Positions 26,961 to 35,833 are shown, numbered from the stretch's first letter. The stretch: DNA of 64,000 nucleotides from Sphingobacteriia bacterium 24-36-13 (GCA_002281875.1 NCHN01000001.1:1-64000), one strand, 5' to 3'. Numbers and translations are program-made. Notes: generated by a model from the sequence alone, not told the origin.

Positions 26961-27725
26961 ATGAGCAATGTAATCATCAGTGTTAAAGACCTTCATAAAA
27001 AATACGGGAGTTTTCATGCAGTAAAAGGAATCAATTTTGAAGTGTTTGAAGGCGAGATTTTTGGATTGTTGGGGCCTAATGGGGCAGGCAAGTCAACCAC
27101 ATTAGAAATTATTGAAACTTTAAGAGATAAAACAAGTGGAACCATTCATGTTGCAGGGTTCAATTTAGATAAAGAGCCCAATGAGATAAAAAAAATAATT
27201 GGGGTACAGTTACAAACATCTGGATATTATCCAAATCTCAACTTAACAGAATTAATTCGATTATTTGCTGGCTTGTATAATCAACCAACAGATCCAATTG
27301 AATTATTAGAAATGGTTAATTTGACCGACAAAGCCAAAGCCAAATACAAAGAATTAAGTGGAGGGCAAAAACAACGATTTTCTATTGCAACCACATTGAT
27401 TAATCAACCTAAAATTATTTTTTTAGATGAACCTACTACAGGTCTAGACCCACAGGCACGTAGGAATTTATGGGATTTGATTAAAGCCATCCGATTGCAG
27501 GGCACAACTGTAATTATAACCACACATTATATGGATGAAGCGGAAGCACTTTGTGATAGAGTTGCCATAATTGATAGCGGTAAAGTGATTGCAATGGCTT
27601 CACCAGATAAATTGATAGATGATTTGGTTGCAAGTGGTTTTGAAAGGCCAAAGCAGGTGAAGAATGCCAATTTAGAAGACGTATTTATTCAACTTACTGG
27701 TCATGAATTAAGAGCCGAAAACTAA
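26961..27725 (+). CDS. ABC transporter ATP-binding protein (ABC-2 / drug-export type)
   Basis: A 254-residue single ABC ATPase with Walker A GPNGAGKST, signature LSGGQKQRFSIA, Walker B IIFLDEPTTGLD and the switch His in TTHYMDEAEAL. Similarity is to DrrA/CcmA-type ATPases that energise ABC-2 exporters. The cognate permease normally sits directly downstream but is absent; the next gene is a DinB-family protein. The partner must be elsewhere, perhaps shared. It is embedded in the fbp-to-NUDIX gene run with spacing of only a few bases. Confidence 0.9.
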   Translation: MSNVIISVKDLHKKYGSFHAVKGINFEVFEGEIFGLLGPNGAGKSTTLEIIETLRDKTSGTIHVAGFNLDKEPNEIKKIIGVQLQTSGYYPNLNLTELIRLFAGLYNQPTDPIELLEMVNLTDKAKAKYKELSGGQKQRFSIATTLINQPKIIFLDEPTTGLDPQARRNLWDLIKAIRLQGTTVIITTHYMDEAEALCDRVAIIDSGKVIAMASPDKLIDDLVASGFERPKQVKNANLEDVFIQLTGHELRAEN

Positions 27726-27729
27726 CGCT

Positions 27730-28254
27730 ATGATAAATGAACGATATCCGATAGGACATTATGAAGCATTGCCCTTTTCTGAAAACCAAAAAAATAAATG
27801 GTTGGCAGACATTCAATTTTTACCAGAAGAGGTAGAACGAGCTTTATTGAATTTAGATGAGGCACAATTGCATACACCTTATAGAAACGAAGGTTGGACT
27901 TTGCACCAGGTAGTTCATCACTTAGCTGATAGTCATATGAATGCCTATTGCAGGTTTAAGTTAGGCTTAACAGAAGACGCCCCAATCATTAAGCCATACG
28001 ATGAAAATGCATGGACATTGCTCAATGATGTTTCTCATCTTCCTGTTAATATTTCTGTTACCTTATTACATGCATTACATACCAGGTGGTATTTTGCAAT
28101 CAAAGACCTAACAACCACCCAATGGGAGAGAACGATTTATCATCCTGGTAGCAAAAAAGAAATGAGTTTATGGTATCTGCTAGGAATGTATGCATGGCAT
28201 GGTAAGCACCATACTGCTCATATAAAAATGTTAAGAGAAAAAAACAATTGGTAA
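27730..28254 (+). CDS. DinB superfamily metal-dependent protein (YfiT/BstA family)
   Basis: A 174-residue four-helix-bundle protein of the YfiT/BstA type, a group that includes bacillithiol-S-transferases and putative metal hydrolases. Metal-ligand His residues are seen in LHQVVHHLADSHMN and in the C-terminal WHGKHHTAHI. The N-terminal ERYPIGHYEALPFSENQKNKW block is family-specific. The likely role is thiol conjugation or detoxification, but the actual cofactor is not shown. Its stop overlaps the next NUDIX start as TAATG, indicating translational coupling. Confidence 0.87.
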   Translation: MINERYPIGHYEALPFSENQKNKWLADIQFLPEEVERALLNLDEAQLHTPYRNEGWTLHQVVHHLADSHMNAYCRFKLGLTEDAPIIKPYDENAWTLLNDVSHLPVNISVTLLHALHTRWYFAIKDLTTTQWERTIYHPGSKKEMSLWYLLGMYAWHGKHHTAHIKMLREKNNW

Positions 28255-28817
28255 TGTCTTCAATCAACAAATGGAAACTTCTGCAGTCTGAACAATTAGT
28301 GAAAGACCAATGGGCAGATGTTAGAAAGAATAGTTATCAGAAAAATGACGGTTCAGTTATTGAGCCGTTTTATGTTTATGGTTTTCCTGATTATGCAACT
28401 GCAGTAGCTATAACTAAAAAGGGAACAGTTATTGTTGAAAAAATTTATAGACCAGGTTTAGATACTGTTGCATTAGAATTGCCAGGAGGTTGTGTTGATT
28501 CAACTGATACAATGCTAGAAAATGCAATTGAAAGAGAGTTATTAGAAGAAACAGGATATCAATTTGAAGAAATTATCTACCTGGGGAAAGTTTCTCCCAA
28601 TCCAACTACAAATACCAATGTAATGCATATGTTTTTAGCAACAGGAGGGGAGGAAGACCCTTCGGCTGTAAGAGATACAGTGGAAGAGGTAGAAGTAATA
28701 GAAATGGAATGGGACGACTTTATTACCCAGTTTAAAGAACAAAAGTTTATACAATCAATGCAAACTTGTACTATTTTATACGCATTGATGCGGCTAAATA
28801 AATTAATCGTTTATTAA
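28254..28817 (+). CDS. NUDIX hydrolase (ADP-ribose pyrophosphatase-like), first of tandem pair
   Basis: A 187-residue NUDIX protein. The catalytic REUXEEXGU core is intact as RELLEETGY, but the N-terminal half of the box (LPGGCVDSTDTMLENAIE) is one residue longer than the Gx5Ex7 consensus and has Asp where Glu is expected. It resembles ADP-sugar pyrophosphatases (LELPGG before the box). Translation starts in the TAATG overlap with the BstA-like gene. The next gene is a second NUDIX protein starting right after this stop, and the two look like diverged duplicates. Confidence 0.87.
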   Translation: MSSINKWKLLQSEQLVKDQWADVRKNSYQKNDGSVIEPFYVYGFPDYATAVAITKKGTVIVEKIYRPGLDTVALELPGGCVDSTDTMLENAIERELLEETGYQFEEIIYLGKVSPNPTTNTNVMHMFLATGGEEDPSAVRDTVEEVEVIEMEWDDFITQFKEQKFIQSMQTCTILYALMRLNKLIVY

Positions 28818-29378
28818 ATGCAAAATCCAATAAAACCCTGGACAGTTCAGCAATCTACTGTTGTGTATGCAAAAAAATGGATGCAAATAAAGGAAGAAAT
28901 TTGTCAATTGCCAGATGGGCAAATCATCAATCCATACTTCGTAATTGAAGTGCCCGATTTTTGTAATGTAGTAATGGTGACTACTCAGGATCAAATTGTA
29001 ATGGTTGAACAATATAGACATGCTGCTGGTATTATATCTCTTGAATTACCTGGAGGAATGATAGAGCCAGGAGAAGATCCAATGCTTGCTGCAAAAAGAG
29101 AAATGGAAGAAGAAACAGGATATCAATCCAATCATTTTGAATTATTATATTCAATTTATCCTAATCCTCCATTAGAAAATAATCGGGCTCATTTTTATTT
29201 AGCTACTCAACTTACTCTCACTGGTAATACTTCATTTGATCAATATGAAGACATCAAATTGGTTTTAGTAAATAAGCATGACTTCATGAATAAACTTTTA
29301 CAAAACTCCTTCACACATGGAGCACAAGTAGGAGCAATGTTTGCTGCGGCAGTTAAATTAGGTTGGTTGAAGCCATAA
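28818..29378 (+). CDS. NUDIX hydrolase (ADP-ribose pyrophosphatase-like), second of tandem pair
   Basis: A 186-residue NUDIX hydrolase with a fully consensus box, GMIEPGEDPMLAAKREMEEE then TGY. It likely hydrolyses ADP-ribose or related nucleotide-sugar pyrophosphates in the cytoplasm. Both proteins share the layout W-K/T-x-LQ/VQ start, PYFVIEVPDFCNVV-like segment, ELPGG and a SPNP/YPNPP motif, so this looks like a tandem duplication with divergence. It begins immediately after the previous stop, and its end is two bases from the convergent folC stop. Confidence 0.91.
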   Translation: MQNPIKPWTVQQSTVVYAKKWMQIKEEICQLPDGQIINPYFVIEVPDFCNVVMVTTQDQIVMVEQYRHAAGIISLELPGGMIEPGEDPMLAAKREMEEETGYQSNHFELLYSIYPNPPLENNRAHFYLATQLTLTGNTSFDQYEDIKLVLVNKHDFMNKLLQNSFTHGAQVGAMFAAAVKLGWLKP

Positions 29379-29380
29379 AA

Positions 29381-30673
29381 TTAATTCTGATGACGATTTA
29401 CTTCGGCAATTACAAAAACGCTGCCGCATACTAATATTAAATCGGAAAAATCGGCGTTTTCTTTGGCTGCATCTATTGCACTATTTACATCGTTAAATGC
29501 AGTACCTGATAATCCAAATTCCTTTGCTTGGATTAATAGTTCTTGCTCATCTAATGCTCTGGGAATACTTGCTTTTGTAAAATAATATTTTGCAGTACTT
29601 GGAAGTAATTGCAAAACTGCTTGAATGTCTTTGTCTTTGACCATGCCCATTACCCAATGCAATTGTTTAAAATTGCTTAGATCTAATTGAGTTAGAATTG
29701 CTTTGATGCCATCTACATTATGACCAACATCTAATACCAGCGTTGGATTTGTTTGAATGATTTCCCATCTCCCTTGCAGTCCGGTCAATTTCTTAACATT
29801 GCTTAATCCTTCTTTAATATCATGTGATTGAATGTTCCACCCATTTTTTTGTAACACTTTACAAGCCTCTAAAACTGTTAAGAGATTTTTAGTTTGATAA
29901 AACCCAGTTAAGTCAAGTGCATAATGCTGGTATTCATTTTTGCTTTTATCTACTACTGTTACATTCAATAGCGGCTGTTGATACAACCAGTCACTTATAT
30001 ACCATTCATTCTCTGCAAACGATATAGGACTTGATTGAGCAGCTGCAATAAAAACTGGTAAGGTTTCCTTATTAGATTCACCAATTACCACAGGCACGAA
30101 GGGTTTAATAATTCCTGCTTTCTCTCCTGCAATAGCTGTTAGCGTATTCCCCAATAAATTCATGTGATCCATCCCAATATTGGTAATGATACTTAATTCA
30201 GGTAAAATAATATTGGTACTGTCTAATCTTCCACCTAAGCCTGTTTCAATAATAGCAATATCAACCTCATTCTCGGCAAAATAGTCAAACGCCATTGCAA
30301 CAGTAATTTCAAAAAAAGAGGGTGCAATAGTTTCAATTTGATGTTGAATTCTTTGTGTAAAGTTGATTACAAATTCTTCTGAGCAACAAACCCCATTGAT
30401 TTTTATCCGTTCCCTAAAATCATATAAGTGCGGAGAAGTATACAGCCCTGTTTTAAAACCAGCCGCTTGCATAATTGCCGCCAGCATATGACTAGTAGAA
30501 CCTTTTCCATTGGTACCTGCAATATGAATTGATTTAAATTTTTTATGTGGGTTATCCAATGCTTCACAAAGTGCAATGGTGTTGGTTAGGTCTTTTTTGT
30601 AGGCAGCTTCCCCAATTTTACTAAACATGGGAAGTTGATTAAATAAATAGGAGACGGTTTCAGCGTAATTCAT
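29381..30673 (-). CDS. folC: Bifunctional folylpolyglutamate synthase / dihydrofolate synthase
   Basis: A 430-residue Mur-ligase-fold enzyme adding glutamate to folates. Seen: P-loop HIAGTNGKGSTSHML, TGLYTSPHLYDFRERI, ETGLGGRLDSTN, ITNIGMDHMNLLGNT, GEKAGIIKP and the C-terminal VLDVGHNVDG. These cover ATP, folate and Mg sites, so the enzyme appears complete. I start at the ATG complementary to 30671-30673 (MNYAETVSYLF), which is family-typical; six extra codons are possible. The TonB-like gene lies just upstream on the same strand. Confidence 0.95.
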   Translation of the reverse strand: MNYAETVSYLFNQLPMFSKIGEAAYKKDLTNTIALCEALDNPHKKFKSIHIAGTNGKGSTSHMLAAIMQAAGFKTGLYTSPHLYDFRERIKINGVCCSEEFVINFTQRIQHQIETIAPSFFEITVAMAFDYFAENEVDIAIIETGLGGRLDSTNIILPELSIITNIGMDHMNLLGNTLTAIAGEKAGIIKPFVPVVIGESNKETLPVFIAAAQSSPISFAENEWYISDWLYQQPLLNVTVVDKSKNEYQHYALDLTGFYQTKNLLTVLEACKVLQKNGWNIQSHDIKEGLSNVKKLTGLQGRWEIIQTNPTLVLDVGHNVDGIKAILTQLDLSNFKQLHWVMGMVKDKDIQAVLQLLPSTAKYYFTKASIPRALDEQELLIQAKEFGLSGTAFNDVNSAIDAAKENADFSDLILVCGSVFVIAEVNRHQN

Positions 30674-30696
30674 ACTGCTGCAAAGATGCAAAATTA

Positions 30697-31533
30697 TTAA
30701 TTCCTAAGTTTAAAATTAAACACCAAAGTGCCTGTTTGTTCATCGGCATTGCCTGCATTTAATTTCAGTGTTTTTGCTTTTTGAATAGCAATATTTCTGA
30801 TTCGTTGATTGGTTGTAGTGGTGCCTTTAGGATTAATGACAGCAGCAATAACTCCGCCTGATTTATTTACAGTAATATCAACAGCCACTTTTGCATTCTC
30901 ATTAAAGTCGTCTTCAAAAGAAGGCAATTTGGTAATTCTTCTACCATCTAAACCGCTTCTAATTGCTACACCACCAGCTCCGCCCAAACCGACATTTCCA
31001 CTTGATGCATTTCCTTGGTAACTATCAGAATTAATGTTTCCTGTTGGTTTTCCTTGATCTCCTTTTCCACCAGCAATACCTTGATTGGTAACTCCATTGT
31101 AACTATCTGCTAAATTTCCTCCAGTTCCTTTACTTTTATTTCCTGTAAATACAGCTTTTGGTTTGGGATTAGGTGGAGTAATGCTGCTAGAACTGCTAGG
31201 CTTACTAATTATTTTGGTGGTATTATTTGTTAGCGGAACATCTTCCTCCGATGAGTTGTTTGGAGAAATTGAAATGGTTTCTTCAGAAAGATTTGCTGAA
31301 GTATTTGTTTGTTCTTGACTAGCAGCTCCAACTGAAGTGGGCGGGATTGCACCATATCCAGTTTCAGCGTCGCCTAAATTCACTTCAATTCCTTCACCAC
31401 CATTTGGCACTTGAATGACTGGCTGTTGATAACGCACATAAAAAAATAAAGAAAATAGAATTACAGTTATAACTAATGTTATAATGGTGGCTTTAAGTTG
31501 ATCCTGTTTTTCTAAAACCTGTTCTTGATTCAT
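30697..31533 (-). CDS. TonB-like energy transducer protein
   Basis: A 278-residue protein with one N-terminal membrane helix (about 13-34, ATIITLVITVILFSLFFYV), a long low-complexity Ser/Pro/Asn/Gly linker (about 35-200, including a Gly-rich GNVGLGGAGG stretch) and a C-terminal TonB-like domain (about 215-278, with VAVDITVNKSGGVIAAVINP). It would link inner-membrane energy to outer-membrane receptors. The usual exbB and exbD genes are not upstream, where a divergent FGE-fold gene sits instead. I start at the Met at 31533, because longer versions run into the divergent gene. Just downstream is folC. Confidence 0.82.
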   Translation of the reverse strand: MNQEQVLEKQDQLKATIITLVITVILFSLFFYVRYQQPVIQVPNGGEGIEVNLGDAETGYGAIPPTSVGAASQEQTNTSANLSEETISISPNNSSEEDVPLTNNTTKIISKPSSSSSITPPNPKPKAVFTGNKSKGTGGNLADSYNGVTNQGIAGGKGDQGKPTGNINSDSYQGNASSGNVGLGGAGGVAIRSGLDGRRITKLPSFEDDFNENAKVAVDITVNKSGGVIAAVINPKGTTTTNQRIRNIAIQKAKTLKLNAGNADEQTGTLVFNFKLRN

Positions 31534-31619
31534 AAAGTATAAAAGTACATTAATCCAATTAGTATTGATGGAAAGAAAGGTTAATTTTCTTACCTTGTAA
31601 TTAAACATCCCCCCAACGT

Positions 31620-32840
31620 ATGAACTTGATAACCAAGATATTAGCAATCATTTTAATTTTAATCTCTTCAAGCAAACTTCAAGCTCAGATTGACATTGAA
31701 AAAGTCTCTCTTTTTTTTGCTGAAGGGTACTCTATCTCAGAACTGGAATTTTTAATGGAAAATATGCCTCTAAAAAAGCATGAAAAGTGGATGGAAAAAA
31801 AAGGATATGTTTTTCGGGAGGAACTGCCTTCAAAAAATTGTTTAGTGTACAAAAAAGGAGAAGTAGTAACACTATATATTTTTAAGGCAAAAGAGTATAT
31901 TTCAGAAATACAAGTTTCAAGTTCTCCTCAAAAATATTATCAAGCGATAGATACTTTTTCAAAATCTCCATTATTTAGACCTACTTCCGTTCTAAATAAA
32001 ATTGGAATCAAAGAAGATAAGCAGAGCAAATACTGGAGAAATGCTGGATATATTTATTATACAGATTTGGACAATTATCGGGTGGGTATTTTTAGAGATT
32101 ATCCTTTTGAAATGGATAGAAAAATTAATAAGTCGTATCTACCCGAAGTGGTTTATGTAAAAGGAGGGAGTGTTACAATCGGTAGTAATAATTCGGAAGA
32201 TCCTGAAGACACAAAGCCAGCCTTTAATACGTTTGTAAAGGATTTTAGTATTGGAAGATTTGAAATTACCGTTAAACAGTATCGGTATTTCTGTACGGAA
32301 ACGAATAGGAAAATGCCCAGTGCTCCAAATGCAGGGTGGTCAGATAATTATCCAATAAGGAATATCACTTGGAATGACGCTATTGACTATTGTTATTGGT
32401 TAAGTTATGTCACAGGTAAAAAATATCGATTACCAAATGAAGCAGAGTGGGAATATGCAGCACGGGGAGGTCAAAAAACAAAGAAATTCATTTATGCAGG
32501 ATCCGATTTTTTAGAAAAAGTGGGATGGATACATAAAAAAGGCGAAGTGGATATAAGAAGAGTAGGTAGTACTTATCCTAATGAGCTTGAGCTATATGAT
32601 ATGAGTTCTAATGTATTTGAATGGACCAATGATTGGTATAGTTCCAGCTGGTATCAATCGAATAGCAAGAATATTGTAATAAATAAAGTATACAGGGGGC
32701 CAGATGAAGGTTCACGCAAAGCAGTTAGGGGAGGAAGTGGTAGTGAATCTGCAAGATCAAAATTAATTTATCGTGGTAAAATTTCCCCCAATCTTTATTA
32801 TGTTGATTTAGGCTTTAGGGTGGTATTAGAAGAAGACTAA
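31620..32840 (+). CDS. Exported FGE-sulfatase fold (SUMF1/GldK-like) protein
   Basis: A 406-residue protein with a signal peptide (ILAIILILISSSKLQAQ), an unassigned N-terminal region (about 22-175) and a C-terminal formylglycine-generating-enzyme fold (about 178-405) with VKGGSVTIGSN, FEITVKQYRYFC, RLPNEAEWEYAARGG, YDMSSNVFEWTNDWY and the final DLGFRVVLEE. The redox Cys pair of true FGE enzymes, expected near RGGSGSESARSK, is missing. It is therefore probably a structural or binding protein, like GldK of the type IX secretion apparatus, rather than a sulfatase activator. No other gld genes are nearby. Confidence 0.85.
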   Translation: MNLITKILAIILILISSSKLQAQIDIEKVSLFFAEGYSISELEFLMENMPLKKHEKWMEKKGYVFREELPSKNCLVYKKGEVVTLYIFKAKEYISEIQVSSSPQKYYQAIDTFSKSPLFRPTSVLNKIGIKEDKQSKYWRNAGYIYYTDLDNYRVGIFRDYPFEMDRKINKSYLPEVVYVKGGSVTIGSNNSEDPEDTKPAFNTFVKDFSIGRFEITVKQYRYFCTETNRKMPSAPNAGWSDNYPIRNITWNDAIDYCYWLSYVTGKKYRLPNEAEWEYAARGGQKTKKFIYAGSDFLEKVGWIHKKGEVDIRRVGSTYPNELELYDMSSNVFEWTNDWYSSSWYQSNSKNIVINKVYRGPDEGSRKAVRGGSGSESARSKLIYRGKISPNLYYVDLGFRVVLEED

Positions 32841-33607
32841 GGTTTTAAAAAGATATCATATCCAAATCTTAGTAAAGTAGCCATCACAACCAATAAAAAG
32901 AAAATTCGGATGAACTGGTTGCCTTTATAGATGGCCAACTTTGCTCCTAATATCCCCCCAATTGCATTACACACTGCCATCGGAATAGCAACTGACCAAA
33001 GTATAGTGCCTTTTAACATAAATAAAGAGATGGACCCTAGATTGGTGGAAAGGTTGATTAATTTGGCATAAGTTCCTGCTTTTAAAAAATCAAACCCTAG
33101 TATGCCAATAAAAGCCATGATAAAAAAACTGCCTGCCCCTGGCCCTATAAAACCATCATAAAATCCAATCACTAAACTAATTCCTACTGCATATTTTAAT
33201 TGAGTTTTATTGGATAATTCTTTGTGAACGGTTTGTCCAAAATTTTTCTTAGAATATGTGTAAACTGCAACAACTATTAAGACAATAAAAATAACTGGTT
33301 TCATGTATTGATTGCTAACTACAGAAAGCAATTGTGATCCTGCAAATGCTGCACTAAAAGCAATTATGCACATTAAGCCAACCTGTCTCCAGTTAACTGT
33401 AACTTTTTTTAGGTATTGTTTTGCTGCAAATGCAGTACCTGTGAATGCAGGAATCTTTAAAGATCCCATTACAGTTGCAACCGGAAATTGAGGCAAGAGC
33501 ATAATCCCTGCAGGCAATTGAATTAATCCACCGCCACCTACAATAGCATCTACAAATCCTGCTAAAAAAGCAAAAATGCATAATAATATCAAGGTGTTTA
33601 TGTCCAT
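32837..33607 (-). CDS. TSUP family (TauE/SafE) transporter, full length
   Basis: A 256-residue polytopic membrane protein with the two-repeat TauE/SafE layout. Repeat 1 has LAGFVDAIVGGGGLIQLPA and repeat 2 IGFYDGFIGPGAGSFFIMAF, with about eight helices. Members export sulfite, sulfonates or organic anions; the substrate is unknown here. It ends the minus-strand block that starts with the ureohydrolase, seven bases after the EamA transporter gene, and its stop overlaps the convergent FGE-like gene's stop in a shared CTAA. Confidence 0.9.
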   Translation of the reverse strand: MDINTLILLCIFAFLAGFVDAIVGGGGLIQLPAGIMLLPQFPVATVMGSLKIPAFTGTAFAAKQYLKKVTVNWRQVGLMCIIAFSAAFAGSQLLSVVSNQYMKPVIFIVLIVVAVYTYSKKNFGQTVHKELSNKTQLKYAVGISLVIGFYDGFIGPGAGSFFIMAFIGILGFDFLKAGTYAKLINLSTNLGSISLFMLKGTILWSVAIPMAVCNAIGGILGAKLAIYKGNQFIRIFFLLVVMATLLRFGYDIFLKP

Positions 33608-33614
33608 CTAAAGC

Positions 33615-34529
33615 TTATTTATTTTTAAATTTTAAATTAGCAATGATTAATCCTCCTATAACTAAAATACCACTATAAAAATGAATAGGAGTAATGGTTT
33701 CACCTAAAATTAAAATTGCTTCTATTGTACTGAAAATCGGTATTAAGTTCCCAAATAAGACTGTTCTGCCAGCTCCCAATTTTGATATAGCCAAATTCCA
33801 ACACCAAAACGCTAAGACAGATGTTCCTACTCCAAGATATAGAATTGAACTAATTAATGCACTAGACCATTGAACAGTATCTTTCACAATGATTTGTTCT
33901 AGTATAAAAAATGGAAATAGCATTATGGTGCCTAATATGAAAATGATGAGCAAGAACGATAAGGAACTGAGTTGTACTGGTTTTTTTCGCACTAAAATAT
34001 TGTATACTGCAAACGAAAAAGCGCCTCCTAATATCCATGCATCACCACTCGAAAATTTAAAAGAAAATAATACTTGCCAACTTCCTTTAGATATCAGCAG
34101 TACTATGCCCATAATGCAAATAATCATTCCGATAATTCTATAAAAACCGAGTCGTTCTTTTAAAAAAATAACAGCCATTATGGTTGCAAAAATGGGGGAG
34201 GAGGTAGTTCCAATTAGCGCCATATTGATTGCTGTAGTATTGTGGCCAGCTACATAAACAAATGTGTTAAATAGGGCAATACCAGTCAGTGCAATCAAAC
34301 TGATGATTTTCCAATTTGCTTTAAAATGGGTTAGTTCAAGAGTAGCTTGTTTATATGCAAATGGGAACAATACCAATGAAGCACAAGCCCAACGATAGAA
34401 GGCCAAACTAATTGGACTAATGGCATTACTAACTTTTCTTGCGATAATAAAATTACCAGACCAAAGAAGTGTTGCAATAATAGCGAGTAAAAAACCTTGG
34501 ACAATATGATTGCTTACTTTAGACTGCAT
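33615..34529 (-). CDS. EamA/DMT family transporter
   Basis: A 304-residue drug/metabolite transporter with two EamA repeats and about ten membrane helices. Features include FLLAIIATLLWSGNFIIARK at the N terminus, the conserved AFYRWACASLVLFP, a mid-protein MAVIFLKERLGFYRIIG and the second-repeat AILILGETITPIHFYSG. Substrates of this family are metabolites or amino acids and cannot be read from sequence. The start codon overlaps the radical SAM gene's stop as TAATG, so the transporter is translated together with that enzyme and may export its product. Confidence 0.92.
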   Translation of the reverse strand: MQSKVSNHIVQGFLLAIIATLLWSGNFIIARKVSNAISPISLAFYRWACASLVLFPFAYKQATLELTHFKANWKIISLIALTGIALFNTFVYVAGHNTTAINMALIGTTSSPIFATIMAVIFLKERLGFYRIIGMIICIMGIVLLISKGSWQVLFSFKFSSGDAWILGGAFSFAVYNILVRKKPVQLSSLSFLLIIFILGTIMLFPFFILEQIIVKDTVQWSSALISSILYLGVGTSVLAFWCWNLAISKLGAGRTVLFGNLIPIFSTIEAILILGETITPIHFYSGILVIGGLIIANLKFKNK

Positions 34530-35833
34530 TATTGTAAAGGAGCTCCCGCAAATTGGTGGTTATAATCCCCTTTAATTCTTTCCATGGGTGGATTGAAATA
34601 GCCAAATTTTACATTGGGGAATTCATCTTGAATTAAATCCATCATTTGCTTAACACCTAACATTTCACCTGTATCGGTCATTCCAATTTTGCCCATATAC
34701 CAATCAGGGTCAATATTGAAATTTCTCCACTGAATCATATTTAAATTGGTATCGCTAATCAGTTTCCTCAACGCTTCATATTCAGCCTCACTATCTGTAA
34801 TTCCTGGGAATACAAAATAATTGATGCTGGTCCATCCACCATAACTACGCATTACTTTTAAGCTTTCAATGATGTCTTCAAATGCATAATTATTGGGTCT
34901 GTAATAAGCTTCATAAATATGTTTCTGCGCTGAGTTGGTACTTACACGCATGCTATTTAATCCAGCTTTACAAAGTGCATCAACTGCTGCAGGCTTGGAT
35001 CCATTGGTATTTATATTGATACTACCTCTGTTCGTATGTTTTCTAATTTCTATGATTGATTCTTTGATTGTTTCCCACATTAATAATGGCTCTCCTTCGC
35101 AACCTTGTCCAAAACTAATGATGGGGAATGGAGCATTGATTAAATGAGGAACTGTAAATTCCACAATTTCCTCTGCCATTGGCTTGAATGTAAGCCTGTC
35201 TTGGGTGCTAACGATGGTTTCTTCTTCCGGTTGAAATGAAATACACCCAATGCAATTGGCATTGCATGCAGGTGATGTTGGAACAGGGCATTCCCATCTT
35301 CCCAATGAAAAATTTCTTGCTGCAGGGCAATGATAAGTCATGCAGCAATTTTCCATCAAATGTTTAACCAATCTATTCTCCGGGTATGCTTGTAATAAAT
35401 GTGAAGTCCCTTCTTTTACTTTTGTATCATCAAATCCTGCCGCTTCTTGACGTATATCTTTTTCAATTCTAACAGCTGGTACGTAGTTTTTTTCATCCAT
35501 CCAACCTACGGCTGTATAGCAAAACAATGGAAGGGTTGGCGCGTCTGGCATGGTCTCATATGCCGCAATAAATAAACCAGTATAGGCAGGCGGAATAAAT
35601 GCTGCAACAGCCCATCCTTTTTCGCAAAGTCTCATCTCACCCGTTTCAACATCAATTCCTATCCCTCTTCTTCCTGGTAGCTCATATAAGTTCCCGCCCT
35701 GCGGCAATTCTATCCATTGATCCGATTCTACTGGAAAGGCGTCCCATCCTGCACGTCCTACCGCATAAAGGGTTTCATCTTCGTAAATATTCCCCTCTCC
35801 ATCGGAGTACAATAAAAATGGTTTAACTAACAT
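34529..35833 (-). CDS. Radical SAM protein of unknown function
   Basis: A 434-residue radical SAM enzyme. The cluster motif CNANCIGC (CX3CX2C) lies unusually far in, at about residue 190, behind a 180-residue N-terminal region. Just before it are extra cysteines (ENCCMTYHC and GRWEC) that could ligate an auxiliary cluster. The barrel follows, with SFGQGCEGEPLL (GGE-like), ININTNGS and a strand rich in MIQWRNFNIDPDWYMG. I recognise this as an uncharacterised Bacteroidota family. It overlaps the membrane protein gene upstream by 11 bases and the EamA transporter gene downstream by one base, implying a dedicated module. Confidence 0.88.
   Translation of the reverse strand: MLVKPFLLYSDGEGNIYEDETLYAVGRAGWDAFPVESDQWIELPQGGNLYELPGRRGIGIDVETGEMRLCEKGWAVAAFIPPAYTGLFIAAYETMPDAPTLPLFCYTAVGWMDEKNYVPAVRIEKDIRQEAAGFDDTKVKEGTSHLLQAYPENRLVKHLMENCCMTYHCPAARNFSLGRWECPVPTSPACNANCIGCISFQPEEETIVSTQDRLTFKPMAEEIVEFTVPHLINAPFPIISFGQGCEGEPLLMWETIKESIIEIRKHTNRGSININTNGSKPAAVDALCKAGLNSMRVSTNSAQKHIYEAYYRPNNYAFEDIIESLKVMRSYGGWTSINYFVFPGITDSEAEYEALRKLISDTNLNMIQWRNFNIDPDWYMGKIGMTDTGEMLGVKQMMDLIQDEFPNVKFGYFNPPMERIKGDYNHQFAGAPLQ

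Noticed and set aside
31534..31647. Extended N terminus of the TonB-like protein
   Set aside because: The extension runs over the divergent FGE-fold gene's start and leader; the Met at 31533 with its membrane helix is sufficient.
25362..33620. Similar short string taaagctta at two gene boundaries (about 25364 and 33605) as a repeat element
   Set aside because: Ten or so A/T-rich bases are likely by chance; no flanking similarity.
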